The position numbers were made by a program, and so were the translations under genes. A stretch of 64,000 nt of DNA from Clostridium sp. CAG:967 (GTDB lineage: Bacteria > Cyanobacteriota > Vampirovibrionia > Gastranaerophilales > Gastranaerophilaceae). Below, piece by piece: positions 32,487 to 41,966 of this stretch. Below the pieces are notes generated by a model. The model made no database searches, had not been told where the DNA came from, and saw only the letters and a list, made by a program, of their open reading frames with translations. The DNA is taken from contig HF991463.1 of assembly GCA_000433095.1 (NCBI GenBank), forward strand, positions 17,977 to 81,976, given 5' to 3'. Every line of letters begins with the position of its first letter. Position 1 is the first letter of the stretch.

Positions 32487-32687
32487 TTATATATCTATAA
32501 TATTGTTTTTAATAGCTATGTAAACAGCATTAGTTCTGTTTTTGGCATCCAATTTCCTAATAATGGAACTGATATGAGCCTTAACCGTATGTGTGCTTAC
32601 AAAAATAATTTTACTGATTTGCCAATTAGCGTAACCCAATGTTAATAATCTTAAAATATCAATCTCTCTATTAGTTAATCTTTCCAT
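32487..32687 (-). CDS. stand-alone LuxR/GerE-type HTH regulator
   Basis: 66 residues that are essentially one LuxR C-terminal HTH: LTNREIDILRLLTLGYANWQ, ISKIIFVSTHTVKAHIS and IIRKLDAKNRTNAVYIAI. There is no receiver or ligand domain, as in Bacillus GerE. The AGGAGG site upstream of the ATG is strong, so it is not a degraded response regulator. A palindrome AAATTGT-A-ACAATTT lies at its 3' end and upstream of the amidase gene, a possible target. It could regulate the amidase-murI unit; this is inference from position. Confidence 0.85.
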   Translation of the reverse strand: MERLTNREIDILRLLTLGYANWQISKIIFVSTHTVKAHISSIIRKLDAKNRTNAVYIAIKNNIIDI

Positions 32688-32858
32688 TTTACCTCCTGTC
32701 AGTTAAAAGATAACACATAGATTTTTGAAAATATTAATGATAAATCTTTTTTTTATTTTTTTTGAAAAAAACTTGAAAATATTTATTTTTTTATATAAAA
32801 TATTAGTTGTTAATAATTCACGGCTTTTAAAAGTTGTGTTCACCTTAAGACCCTATAA

Positions 32859-32932
32859 GCGTGTGTAGCTCAGTTGGATAGAGTGTTTGGCTACGAACCA
32901 AAAGGTCGGGGGTTCGAATCCCTCCACGCGTA
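32859..32932 (+). tRNA. tRNA-Arg (anticodon ACG)
   Basis: Acceptor GCGTGTG pairs with CACGCGT allowing two G-T pairs. D arm begins GCTCAGTTGG. The anticodon stem TTTGG/CCAAA closes the loop CTACGAA, anticodon ACG. T arm GGGGG-TTCGAAT-CCCTC is normal. 74 bases including discriminator A; CCA is not encoded. Confidence 0.93.
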
Positions 32933-32933
32933 A

Positions 32934-32964
32934 TAAAAAAGACTTCTTTGCGGAAGTCTTTTTT
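32934..32964 (+). terminator. bidirectional terminator
   Basis: GACTTC-TTTGCG-GAAGTC flanked by A6 and T6, directly after tRNA-Arg and reaching the stop of the convergent gene at 32963. Confidence 0.85.
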
Positions 32965-33910
32965 ATTGTTGAAAACAATGATTTTTATTTGCAGCTTTTA
33001 CTTTTATTTTAGGACCCCCGTATTTGTAATACAAAGCCATAATTTCTTTTGGCGGTTCTACTCCGCCCACAATTGCAGAACCGACTTCTGCTACAAACTC
33101 ACAAGGTGAAGTTTTTGCGTAGTCACCTATAAATTCCCAGTTTGAAATAATTTTTTGAACTTTCGGGGATAAAAATTCTGTAGTTATGCCAGTATCTTTT
33201 ATTCTCCAGGCTGCCAATTCTTCTAGTTTGCCCATTTTATAATAATCTTTTTTACTTGAGCAGTTTAAAAAATGTAATCTATGAAAAATCTCATGAAAGA
33301 CTGTTTGGTTAGGCATTTCATGCACATGAGCGTAGTTGATATTGAACTTTTGTAATTGTTTTGATATTTCACAAAGATTTGCTTGACTGGATAATAATTG
33401 ATCCATTATTTTTAAATAGGAAAGTATATTAGCAGCATCTTTTTGTGAGAGAATACTAATGTGGTTTGCTATATTGTGACGTATGCAGTTTTCAGAAATG
33501 GTTAATATACCATTTTTTGCATCTATACAAGCTGCAACTTGCTCAAAAGGTTTCGTTTTTGCAGCTGATGCTGAGCGTGGAATACTTTCTTTGCCGATTA
33601 TTTTCTTTATGCCTATTGGTGAATCTACAGCTTTTTTAATTTGGTGGAAACTTTGCAGGATATAATTTGCCGTATCAAGTGAGATCATATTGAAATCCTT
33701 GATACCAAAAGTTTTTCTTGCGTATTGTTTAGCTTCTTCCATTGTTTTTAATGGAACAAATTCTTTTGCTTTTTGTGAGAATTGAACAACATCAGCTTCA
33801 AGCTTTGGTACAAATTTCAATTCACAAATATTAATTTTTACGGGGCTGGCAGCAAGTATACTTTTGCCACCTGTTTTTGTCCAAGCAATAATTTCTTTGC
33901 CAAATCGCAT
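32963..33910 (-). CDS. putative zincin-like metallopeptidase of unknown family
   Basis: 315 residues without a signal peptide. Around residues 203-212 lies TVFHEIFHRLHF, an HExxH zinc-binding motif, followed about 65 residues later by CEFVAEVGSAIVGG, where Glu could be the third ligand as in gluzincins. The N-terminal half has FVPLKTMEEAKQYARKTFGI, a helix seen in polymorphic-toxin-type peptidases and in some phage proteins. The C-terminus is basic (KIKVKAANKNH). It may be an intracellular or secreted peptidase; family membership is not established. The gene is monocistronic. Confidence 0.55.
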   Translation of the reverse strand: MRFGKEIIAWTKTGGKSILAASPVKINICELKFVPKLEADVVQFSQKAKEFVPLKTMEEAKQYARKTFGIKDFNMISLDTANYILQSFHQIKKAVDSPIGIKKIIGKESIPRSASAAKTKPFEQVAACIDAKNGILTISENCIRHNIANHISILSQKDAANILSYLKIMDQLLSSQANLCEISKQLQKFNINYAHVHEMPNQTVFHEIFHRLHFLNCSSKKDYYKMGKLEELAAWRIKDTGITTEFLSPKVQKIISNWEFIGDYAKTSPCEFVAEVGSAIVGGVEPPKEIMALYYKYGGPKIKVKAANKNHCFQQ

Positions 33911-34298
33911 ATAAAATATTCCTAAATTTTCCCTATATTTATATAAAGTATTTCTCTTATAAAAAATTTGCTAATTGTTACAAAATATATATCCTTCATC
34001 CGTATTCGCAAATCTTGCCTGCCCTCCCGCAAGGTGCGAGGGAAAATAACCAAACCGACAGTCTGTTAAACTATTGAAATTAGGGAATTTTGGACCTGTT
34101 TAGTATAATTGTTCTTATCATTACGAAATATTAGTTAAAATTAGTTTTAATAATAATTGTGTTCATGATAGTATTTATTTGATAAGAATATCTTAACATA
34201 TTATCTGTTTGTTGTTATGGAAAATTTTTTGACAAGCTTGAAGAATAAGCAGGAGAGAATGTTTAGAGTTTTTCTTATGGTAATCGGAGGATTTAGAA
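33911..34298. other. 390-base intergenic region upstream of the glycan locus
   Basis: AT-rich region between two divergent genes. It contains a TTGTTACAA box at 33975-33983 and a G+C-rich imperfect hairpin at 34022-34042 (CCCTC-CC-GC-AAGGT-GC-GAGGG). A 29-codon ORF runs from ATG at 34217 to TAA at 34306, overlapping the start of the nucleotidyltransferase gene; it could be a leader peptide but has a weak ribosome-binding site. The locus promoter presumably lies here. Confidence 0.35.
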
Positions 34299-35804
34299 AT
34301 GACTAAGATTATTATTCAGGCAGGCGGTAAAGGTACAAGATTAGAGGGATTGACAAGAAATAAACCGAAATGTTTAGTTCCTGTAAATAATCTGCCTATA
34401 TTGTTTTATGCTTTTAAAAAGTTTCCCAGTGCTGAATTTACAATAATTGCCGATTACAAAACAGATGTTTTGGAAAAGTATCTTGAAAGTTTTGGCAGTG
34501 AATATAATTATAAGATTGTTAAAACTCATAAGAAAGGTACCGCTTCAGGTATTAAAGAAGCTGTCAGCCATTTTTCGGATGACGAACAATTCATGATTTT
34601 ATGGTGTGATTTGATATTGTCTGAAAATTTTGAAATCCCTGAAACTAAAGGTAATTTTGTCGGAATTTCAAAAGAATTTGAATGCCGCTGGTCTTTTGAT
34701 AAAAATGAATTTATACATGAACCATCGGTCGAAAAAGGTGTTGCCGGTTTGTTTATATTTGAAAATAAGAAGTATTTGGAAAATATTCCTGAAGAAGGAG
34801 CTCTTGTGCCATGGTTGAAAACTCAAAATATAAACTTTAAAGAGCTTCCTCTATACGGGTCAAAGGAAATTGGAACTATGCTGTCATATTCTGAAAACAA
34901 CGAATGTACAAAAAGATGGAGGCCGTTCAATTCTATGAAGTTTGACGGTGATATTGTTATTAAAGAAGGTATTAACGAGCAGGGAAGAAAAATCGCTGTT
35001 GATGAAAGAGCCTGGTATAAGTTTGTAAAAGATAAAGGATATGAATTTATTCCTGAGATTTATGAGTATGAACCTTTAAAAATGAAAAAGGTTCAGGGTA
35101 AAAATATTTATGAATACGATTGCCTGACAAGAAGTCAAAAAGAGGAAATCCTGCTAAATATTATCGAAGCTCTTGAAACTTTGCATAACCTTGTTCCTGC
35201 ACAGCCTGCAAATATTGAAGATACAAAAATGAACTATATACATAAAACTTTTGAAAGATTGTCAAAAATTGAAAAATTAGTTCCTTTTGCAGATAAAGAA
35301 TTCATAAGAATAAACGGGCATTATTACAAGAATGTATTCTTTGACAAAGAAAATTTCACTAATATTTTAGAAAAGATGATGCCGAAAGAATTTAAATTAA
35401 TTCACGGTGACTGTACTTTTTCTAATTTGATGTTTGATACATTCAATATGAAAACAATTTTGATAGATCCGAGAGGATATTTTGGCAAAACAAAATTATA
35501 CGGTGATGTAGACTATGATTGGGCTAAACTTTATTATTCACTGAAAGGTAATTATGACCAGTTTAATCGTAAGAAATTTACGCTGGATATTAAAGAAAAA
35601 GAGGTTGAATTAGCTATAAAACCTAACAATTGGGAAGATATGGAAGAATTTTTCTTTGACAATATTCCGAACATTGATAAAAATAAAATTAAAGCTTTGC
35701 ATAGTGTTATTTGGTTGTCGCTGACAACTTATGCGTGGGAAGATTATGATTCAATTTGTGGCGCATTTTACAACGGAATAATGCTTGCGGGAGAAATGTT
35801 ATAA
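34299..35804 (+). CDS. fused nucleotidyltransferase and aminoglycoside-phosphotransferase-like kinase
   Basis: 501 residues. The N-terminal 220 residues are a sugar/choline-type nucleotidyltransferase (IIIQAGGKGTRLEGLTRNKP, ending with the GxGTRL loop). The C-terminal half is an APH/choline-kinase-like domain: KKVQGKNIYEYD, LIHGDCTFSNLMFD (HxDxxxxN, about residues 367-374) and LIDPRGYFG. Such pairs (LicC plus LicA in other bacteria) make CDP-activated head groups for decorating glycans. GGAGG upstream of the ATG is strong. It is the first gene of the glycan locus and its stop is followed directly by the HAD phosphatase. The substrate is unknown. Confidence 0.8.
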   Translation: MTKIIIQAGGKGTRLEGLTRNKPKCLVPVNNLPILFYAFKKFPSAEFTIIADYKTDVLEKYLESFGSEYNYKIVKTHKKGTASGIKEAVSHFSDDEQFMILWCDLILSENFEIPETKGNFVGISKEFECRWSFDKNEFIHEPSVEKGVAGLFIFENKKYLENIPEEGALVPWLKTQNINFKELPLYGSKEIGTMLSYSENNECTKRWRPFNSMKFDGDIVIKEGINEQGRKIAVDERAWYKFVKDKGYEFIPEIYEYEPLKMKKVQGKNIYEYDCLTRSQKEEILLNIIEALETLHNLVPAQPANIEDTKMNYIHKTFERLSKIEKLVPFADKEFIRINGHYYKNVFFDKENFTNILEKMMPKEFKLIHGDCTFSNLMFDTFNMKTILIDPRGYFGKTKLYGDVDYDWAKLYYSLKGNYDQFNRKKFTLDIKEKEVELAIKPNNWEDMEEFFFDNIPNIDKNKIKALHSVIWLSLTTYAWEDYDSICGAFYNGIMLAGEML

Positions 35805-35805
35805 G

Positions 35806-36171
35806 ATGATTGAACTATCGCCATTAGCTAAAACATGGATACTGGATGTTGACGGTACTATTGTAAAACATAACGGTCATTTAAAAGGCGGTGATGTTTT
35901 GTTAGAAGGAGTAAAAGATTTTTACTCCAGAATATCCGATGAAGATAAAGTCATTCTTTTAACAGCAAGAAAAGATGAATATCTTGAAGATTTAAAGATG
36001 TTTTTGCATAAAAATAATATCAGATATGATTATATTCTTACAGATATGCCTTTTGGCGAGAGAATTCTTGTAAATGACAGAAAACCGAGCGGTTTAAATA
36101 CTGCTTATGCTATCAATAAAGATAGAGATGATAAGTTAAATATTGAATTCGCAATTAATGAGGATTTGTAG
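35806..36171 (+). CDS. HAD-superfamily phosphatase (small)
   Basis: 121 residues from ATG at 35806. A TTG start at 35785, inside the previous gene, is possible. HAD motif I is WILDVDGTIVKHNG (DxDGT), motif II is VILLTARKDE and the C-terminus has LTDMPFGERILVNDRKPSGLN, carrying motif III/IV-like residues. The lack of a cap domain suggests a small phosphorylated substrate. Its gene abuts that of the nucleotidyltransferase-kinase, so it probably dephosphorylates an intermediate of the same activated sugar or head group. Confidence 0.75.
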   Translation: MIELSPLAKTWILDVDGTIVKHNGHLKGGDVLLEGVKDFYSRISDEDKVILLTARKDEYLEDLKMFLHKNNIRYDYILTDMPFGERILVNDRKPSGLNTAYAINKDRDDKLNIEFAINEDL

Positions 36172-36234
36172 TCGTATGTCAGTCGAGTTTTTTATAATTA
36201 CAAATAGATATAGAGAATTTCAAGGAGTTTATCT

Positions 36235-37473
36235 GTGAAAATATTTGGAAAGCAAAAAACAGGTAACACAATTACTTTCAGATTTCTTGGTATTGTTTTG
36301 TATAAAAAGACTATGGAATATACAATTTATGATTCAACTCATATTGTAAAATCTTTCGAGTCCTATGCAGGCGGCTTATTACAAATACACAAAGAAAAAA
36401 GAAATTTTGGTTATTATATAGAAAAAAACATTTTGTTATCAGGTATTTCTGTTTGCAAAAAGGTCGAACATGGGAATGTTAAGACAAAATATTTTTGCGG
36501 CAGAATAGTAAAACAAAAATCAAATATTGATGAGTTAAAAAAGACTTGTTTAAATTATTTTGATAAAAAATACGATGATATTTACGTTTTAAATGCGAAC
36601 AGCGGTGAAATTTATTTATTTTTATCACATGTTTTTGATGCATTTATAAAAAAGAATGGCAGTAAAAATCCTTTATTGGTTGCTACGAAAAAATATCATT
36701 TAGAAATAGTAAAAATGATTTGTCCTGAAATCCCTGTTATTTATCTTGATAACCCCTGTATAAAACTTAAGGACGATTGCACTGTAATCGACAATTTTCG
36801 ATTCTTTGTAATATTTTCTGATATTTATTTCAGAACAATTGAGTACAATATAAAGAATAATCCTGTAGGAGAATATCATTACTTTTCTTCAATTATTAAA
36901 CATGCGGGGGTTTCAGAAAAAGATTTGAAAATGCGTAAAGCAATAGTGCCGGCAGATAGCGAAAAATCAATGTTAGAAAAAGTTTCTGAGACGGGGCTTA
37001 ATATAGATAATTTTGTTATAATTGCTCCTGAAGCTAAATCGTGTGAACTTGTTGATAATCAGTTTTGGATTGATTTGATTAATGGTTACCGCAATGCAAA
37101 TTACGATATATATGTTAATTTGGCGGACAACATCGTTGATTTGACCGGTGTAGAGTATAAAAGTTGTTTTCTGACATATTCCGAACTTTTTGCACTCGCA
37201 CGGAAAGCTAAGAAAATAGTTTCTTTAAGAAGCGGTTTAACAGAATTTTTATTACAGACTAATGTTCCTACAGATGTTTTATATACAAAATTCCGTATGC
37301 GTCCGATTTTTAAAGATATGCCGGTAGAACACGTAATGTCAGGATTTGGTATTGAAAAAATTAAGGATGTAAATTTGAATAAAGTAAGAGAATTTAACGT
37401 AGAAAAATATGATAATTCTTCTTTACTGAAAGAAATTTTAAACATTAAGGAAAATCATTTATGCCAAAAATAA
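36235..37473 (+). CDS. GT9-like glycosyltransferase (heptosyltransferase-type fold)
   Basis: 412 residues from a GTG start. The N-terminus carries a short 'FRFLGIVLYKKT' segment, part of a module shared across the locus. The remainder resembles ADP-heptose-LPS heptosyltransferase-type proteins: NFVIIAPEAKSCELVDNQFW, the typical binding segment, YVNLADN and LFALARKAKKIVSLRSGLTE, the family's donor-site region (S-R-S-G). It overlaps the next gene by 13 bases. It should add a sugar at the cytoplasmic face; the donor is unknown. Confidence 0.65.
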   Translation: MKIFGKQKTGNTITFRFLGIVLYKKTMEYTIYDSTHIVKSFESYAGGLLQIHKEKRNFGYYIEKNILLSGISVCKKVEHGNVKTKYFCGRIVKQKSNIDELKKTCLNYFDKKYDDIYVLNANSGEIYLFLSHVFDAFIKKNGSKNPLLVATKKYHLEIVKMICPEIPVIYLDNPCIKLKDDCTVIDNFRFFVIFSDIYFRTIEYNIKNNPVGEYHYFSSIIKHAGVSEKDLKMRKAIVPADSEKSMLEKVSETGLNIDNFVIIAPEAKSCELVDNQFWIDLINGYRNANYDIYVNLADNIVDLTGVEYKSCFLTYSELFALARKAKKIVSLRSGLTEFLLQTNVPTDVLYTKFRMRPIFKDMPVEHVMSGFGIEKIKDVNLNKVREFNVEKYDNSSLLKEILNIKENHLCQK

Positions 37474-38555
37474 CAGTTATATTACCTGTATATAATTCGC
37501 AAAAATTTATAGAACAATGTCTTAACAGTATTGTTAATCAGAGCTTAAAAGACATTGAAATTATATGCATAAATGATTTTTCTCAAGATAATTCCTGGGA
37601 TATTGTCAAAAATTTTGCTCAAAATGACAGCAGATTTGTTTTGATTGAAAACAGTGAAAATAAAAAACAGGGATATTGCAGAAATTTGGGTGTTGTTAAA
37701 GCAAAATCACCTTATATTCATTTTATTGATTCTGATGATTGGATTAATGATTTAGATTTTTATAAAAATGTGTATGAAGAAATTGTAAACAGTGATATTG
37801 ATATATATGTTTTCAATTACTATGAATATCATAATGATATAAACATCTTAGTTGAAGATGAAAAATGTAAACGTTTTCCGTTTTTATACGATAAATTTAA
37901 AATGGATACATCTTTAAAAGTTAAAGCATCAGAAATTATTCTTTCCGGTATGGCATGGGATAAAGTTTATAAAAAAGATTTTCTGATTAATAATAATATA
38001 GTTTTTGCAGAAGGTGTGTATTGGGAAGATATTTTATTTAATTTTCTCTTAAAAATCAGTTCTCCAAAAATAAGAATAACTGACAAGAAATATATTGTTT
38101 ACAGATTAAATGCAGAAAATTCTACTACAACAAACATTTTAGGAATTTGTAAAGATAGTATAAGGATGGCATATATTTCTAAAGAAATGTTGGAAAAGAA
38201 CGGTTTAATTAAGAAATATAAAAAAGAATTTATAGAAAATTATCTTTGTACAATATATTTTGATATTTTAAGAAGAGTAAAAGAGAAATCTTATTTAAAA
38301 TTTTTGTTGATGAAAACTGATATTAAAAAGTTTTTTAATTCACTTAATCTAACCTCAAATGATTTGGAAATGTTCAGGAATTATAATGAAGGATTATGTG
38401 ATTTATTACAAGAGCTTATGAAAAGTAATTTGTATATAGACTTGTTTAAGTACATTATCAGACTTATTTTTTCAGTACGAAATACAGATAATAAGAAATT
38501 TAAGATAGTTACAATTTTAGGAATTAAGCTAAAATTCAGGAGGGGAAATGCCTAA
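37461..38555 (+). CDS. family 2 glycosyltransferase
   Basis: 364 residues. GT-A start KITVILPVYNSQKFIEQCL, EIICINDFSQDNSWDIV and the DxD-type FIDSDDWINDLDF. The C-terminal 25 residues are a shared locus module (SVRNTDNKKFKIV, TILGIKLKF). The bases overlap upstream and downstream neighbours by 13 and 8, so translation is coupled along the locus. Donor and acceptor unknown. Confidence 0.88.
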   Translation: MPKITVILPVYNSQKFIEQCLNSIVNQSLKDIEIICINDFSQDNSWDIVKNFAQNDSRFVLIENSENKKQGYCRNLGVVKAKSPYIHFIDSDDWINDLDFYKNVYEEIVNSDIDIYVFNYYEYHNDINILVEDEKCKRFPFLYDKFKMDTSLKVKASEIILSGMAWDKVYKKDFLINNNIVFAEGVYWEDILFNFLLKISSPKIRITDKKYIVYRLNAENSTTTNILGICKDSIRMAYISKEMLEKNGLIKKYKKEFIENYLCTIYFDILRRVKEKSYLKFLLMKTDIKKFFNSLNLTSNDLEMFRNYNEGLCDLLQELMKSNLYIDLFKYIIRLIFSVRNTDNKKFKIVTILGIKLKFRRGNA

Positions 38556-39609
38556 AATTTCTATAATAATACCTGTTTATAATGTTGAAAAATATTTGTC
38601 AATTTGTTTGGATAGTATATTAGCTCAGAGCTTCACTGATTTTGAAGTGATATGTATAAATGACGGATCTGACGATAAATCTTTGGAAATTCTAAATGAA
38701 TATAAGAATAAGGATAGTCGTATAAGAGTTATCAGTCAGGAAAATGCAGGAGTTTCCGCTGCAAGAAACAGAGGTTTGAATGTTGCCAATGGGGAATATA
38801 TTTCGTTTGTAGACCCTGATGATTGGATAGAACCTGACTGTTATGAAATTGCTTATAATAAAGCTGTAAACACAAATGCCGATATGTTGTTTTTTGGAGC
38901 AAAATATGTAACCGATGAGATAGTAGAAGAAAAAAACTTAAAAAGTCTGTATATATGTTTAGAAGAAAATGATAATTTAAATGAAATGATACATATAACA
39001 CACACAATATGGAATAAACTATTTAAAAATTCATTTTTGAAAAAACATAATATAAAGTTTGCAGAAAATCTGAAAATTGCTGAAGATGGTGTATTTAATT
39101 ATTTTTGTATATTGTCAAATCCTAACATAGTTTTTCTTCCTGTATCTTTATATAACCACAGAATTTCTAGAGATAACTCGTTAACTACTCAGATTACACC
39201 CATTCATGATATTGAAGCATGCAAATATTTAATAAATACTGAAATATTTGCAAATGCAGCATATAAGTATAAAGTAATGGCATTACAAAAATTTATTATG
39301 AACATGTTATGGTGGGCAAAACAGCCCAGAGCACGCTGGAATATATTCAAAAACAGAAAAGCCATAAATGAATTTAAAAATTATGTAATTGCTAATGTAG
39401 GAATAGATATTCTTATAGAATGTTTTAATTATCAAGAATTGAAAGATTTTTGTAACCCAAATTATTTAGCAAAATTATTTTCGGTTAAAAACACTTATTT
39501 TGATGGACAAAAAATAAAAATTGTTAATATATTAGGCATAAAAATTAAAATTGAAATAGGTAAGAAAAATAACAGCTTAAATAAGAAAGAAAGCTTGGAG
39601 GAAGTATGA
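38548..39609 (+). CDS. family 2 glycosyltransferase
   Basis: 353 residues. KISIIIPVYNVEKYLSICL, VICINDGSDDKSLEILNEY and FVDPDDWIEPDCYE are the GT-A motifs, the last with DPDD in place of DSDD. The C-terminus carries the locus module (SVKNTYFDGQKIKIV, NILGIKIKI). The ATG overlaps the previous gene by eight bases and the next start lies four bases before its stop. It probably adds one sugar of the repeating unit. Confidence 0.88.
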   Translation: MPKISIIIPVYNVEKYLSICLDSILAQSFTDFEVICINDGSDDKSLEILNEYKNKDSRIRVISQENAGVSAARNRGLNVANGEYISFVDPDDWIEPDCYEIAYNKAVNTNADMLFFGAKYVTDEIVEEKNLKSLYICLEENDNLNEMIHITHTIWNKLFKNSFLKKHNIKFAENLKIAEDGVFNYFCILSNPNIVFLPVSLYNHRISRDNSLTTQITPIHDIEACKYLINTEIFANAAYKYKVMALQKFIMNMLWWAKQPRARWNIFKNRKAINEFKNYVIANVGIDILIECFNYQELKDFCNPNYLAKLFSVKNTYFDGQKIKIVNILGIKIKIEIGKKNNSLNKKESLEEV

Positions 39610-41966
39610 GTAAAATCTCTATAGTAGTACCTGTATATAATGTAGAAAATTATCTTTCAAGATGTTTAAACAGTTTGTTAAATCAAACCTTAAAAGATAT
39701 TGATATAATATGTGTAAATGATGGTTCAACTGACAGCTCAGTAGAAATTCTTAAAGATTTTGCCAATAAAGACAGCAGAATTAAAATTATAAACAAAGAA
39801 AACGGCGGATTGTCATCTGCACGAAACTATGGCATGAAATATGTAACAACCGATTATGTAGGTTTTGTAGATTCCGATGATTGGGTAGAGCCTGATACTT
39901 ATGAACTTGCATTGGCAGCAATGGAAAAGAATAATGTTGATTTTGTTTCCTGGGGTGCAAAAATCGTTGTGGAAAATATCGATGAAGATAATATTGGTGT
40001 GGTTTTAGCAAAAGATTATCATAATATTAAAAATGTAGGTTATAAAGAAATTAATGATTCGATTCTATGCAGGACAACCGTTACTGTTTGGAATAAATTA
40101 TTTAAGACTGAAATTATTAAAGATAATAATCTTACTTTTCCAAACGGTTTAATTTATGAAGATAATGAATTTTTCTTAAAATATGCAATTTATTGTAAAA
40201 GTGCATATTATATCGACAAATATTTATATAATTATTTACAACGTTCTAATTCTATTATAGGAAATATGTGTACTAAAAAGTCTAATAAGGCTTTAGATTA
40301 TATAAAAATTTATGAAAATATTTATAAATATTATGAGAGTTTCAATTTATTAGATAAGCATAAAGATTTAATTTCAAATAAATTTAACAGTATAATGTGG
40401 AATGCTTATAGCCATTGTCAAGATAAAAAGCTTGTGAAAAAGAAATTAAGAGAGCTTGCTAAAAGTTTGGATAATGATATTTTGCAAAATGAAAATATTC
40501 ATTTAATCAAAAAAAATAAATTCCATAAAATAAATAATTTGAATGTGTCAAAAATAGATTTTGGCAATAGATTGTTGGGTTTTGAGGAAAAACGTGATAA
40601 AATCATTTTCAAACTTTTGGGAATAAAAATTTCATTAAAAAAACAAATGATTTTTTCTAAGAAAAAAGAAAACAATAAAAAGATATTCAGGATATTAGGA
40701 ATAAAATTTACGTTCAAAGATAAAAAAGCTGTATTAGATAACAGATTTAATGATTTGTACTATAAATTAAATCAACAAAAAATTGCATTTGATAAAGATA
40801 TTGAAAATAATTTGGAGTTAACAAAATACTTCATGGAAGATAAACTTTTGTCAGATGCTAAGAATAATCAATTTAAAGGCAGATATCCTGATTTTGACAA
40901 TAAAATCAAAGAATATGTAAAAGATTTTGATAAATTCTATTTCTATCCGAATGTCGGTAATATGGGCGACGGTATTATTGCCGAAGCAGAATATCAAATT
41001 TTAAATAACGGTAAATATAATTACAGCATTGTTGATAATTACTCCGGGCAATCTTTTGCACCGTGTGAAGATTATAATCTTGTATACGGCGGAGGCGGAC
41101 TTTTCGTAAAATATTGGAATTATCAAAAAGTCTTAGATATTTTTAGAGATAAAAATCTCAAAAAATGTGTTGTACTGCCATCAAGTTTTTTTGAATGTGA
41201 TGATGTTCTTGAATGCTTTGATGAAAGATTTACGGTATTTTGCCGTGAAGAATTCAGCTATAAATACTGTATCTCTAAAAATAACAGAGCAAAATTTATT
41301 CAGGCAGATGATATGGCATTTTCTTTAAACCTTGATTTGCAGGAAAAATACGATGTTCAAAAAATTAAAGAGAATATTCAATATTTAAGCAATAAGGATT
41401 TATCGGTTCTTGTTAATATAATTTATCCTAAAATAAAAAAGTTATACCAAAACGTGCAGTGTGCATTGAATGAAAAAACTGTAATAAATTCAAATAAAGT
41501 CAGAATAGGATATTTATTACGCACTGATGCAGAAAAGAAGTCAGAAAAAACAGCTTTTCCAAGTATGGATTTATCAATTTTTGCGAACAGCCCTTGCACT
41601 GATACCGGAGTTGTAGGTCTTATTTCAAGAGTATTTATTGAAACTTTAAATTCATTTGATATTATTATAACAGACAGATTACATATAGGTTTGGTTTCTT
41701 CCCTTTTGGGAAAAGAAGTTTATCTTTTAGATAATTCTTACAAAAAAGTTTCCGGAATTTATGAGTATTCAATGCAATCATACAAAAATACACATATAAT
41801 ATCATCAGTTAATGATATAAGTATAGATAACCTGAAAACAAAAACTTCCAAAGCAGATCTGAATATTTTAAATAATACATTTAATATCGAAAAGTTTTTC
41901 AACTTATATCTCAGCAAACTTAAATATGAAAAAACAATTAAAAATACAATATGGAGTGTAAAATAA
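39606..41966 (+). CDS. fused family 2 glycosyltransferase and polysaccharide pyruvyltransferase
   Basis: 786 residues. Residues 1-320 are a GT-A enzyme (KISIVVPVYNVENYLSRCL, VDSDDWVEPDTYE). The linker contains two copies of the locus module (FKLLGIKISLKK and FRILGIKFTFKD). From about 430 the sequence is a polysaccharide pyruvyltransferase domain: YPNVGNMGDGIIAEAEY, YNLVYGGGGLFVKYW, VVLPSSFFE and IITDRLHIGLVSSLLG. The second part would add pyruvate ketal or a related group. Fusing sugar transfer and pyruvylation suggests both act on the same residue. Start overlaps the previous gene by four bases. Confidence 0.85.
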   Translation: MSKISIVVPVYNVENYLSRCLNSLLNQTLKDIDIICVNDGSTDSSVEILKDFANKDSRIKIINKENGGLSSARNYGMKYVTTDYVGFVDSDDWVEPDTYELALAAMEKNNVDFVSWGAKIVVENIDEDNIGVVLAKDYHNIKNVGYKEINDSILCRTTVTVWNKLFKTEIIKDNNLTFPNGLIYEDNEFFLKYAIYCKSAYYIDKYLYNYLQRSNSIIGNMCTKKSNKALDYIKIYENIYKYYESFNLLDKHKDLISNKFNSIMWNAYSHCQDKKLVKKKLRELAKSLDNDILQNENIHLIKKNKFHKINNLNVSKIDFGNRLLGFEEKRDKIIFKLLGIKISLKKQMIFSKKKENNKKIFRILGIKFTFKDKKAVLDNRFNDLYYKLNQQKIAFDKDIENNLELTKYFMEDKLLSDAKNNQFKGRYPDFDNKIKEYVKDFDKFYFYPNVGNMGDGIIAEAEYQILNNGKYNYSIVDNYSGQSFAPCEDYNLVYGGGGLFVKYWNYQKVLDIFRDKNLKKCVVLPSSFFECDDVLECFDERFTVFCREEFSYKYCISKNNRAKFIQADDMAFSLNLDLQEKYDVQKIKENIQYLSNKDLSVLVNIIYPKIKKLYQNVQCALNEKTVINSNKVRIGYLLRTDAEKKSEKTAFPSMDLSIFANSPCTDTGVVGLISRVFIETLNSFDIIITDRLHIGLVSSLLGKEVYLLDNSYKKVSGIYEYSMQSYKNTHIISSVNDISIDNLKTKTSKADLNILNNTFNIEKFFNLYLSKLKYEKTIKNTIWSVK

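Noticed and set aside
34022..34042. REP or MITE element
   Set aside because: A single imperfect hairpin was seen, and no second copy was found in the window.
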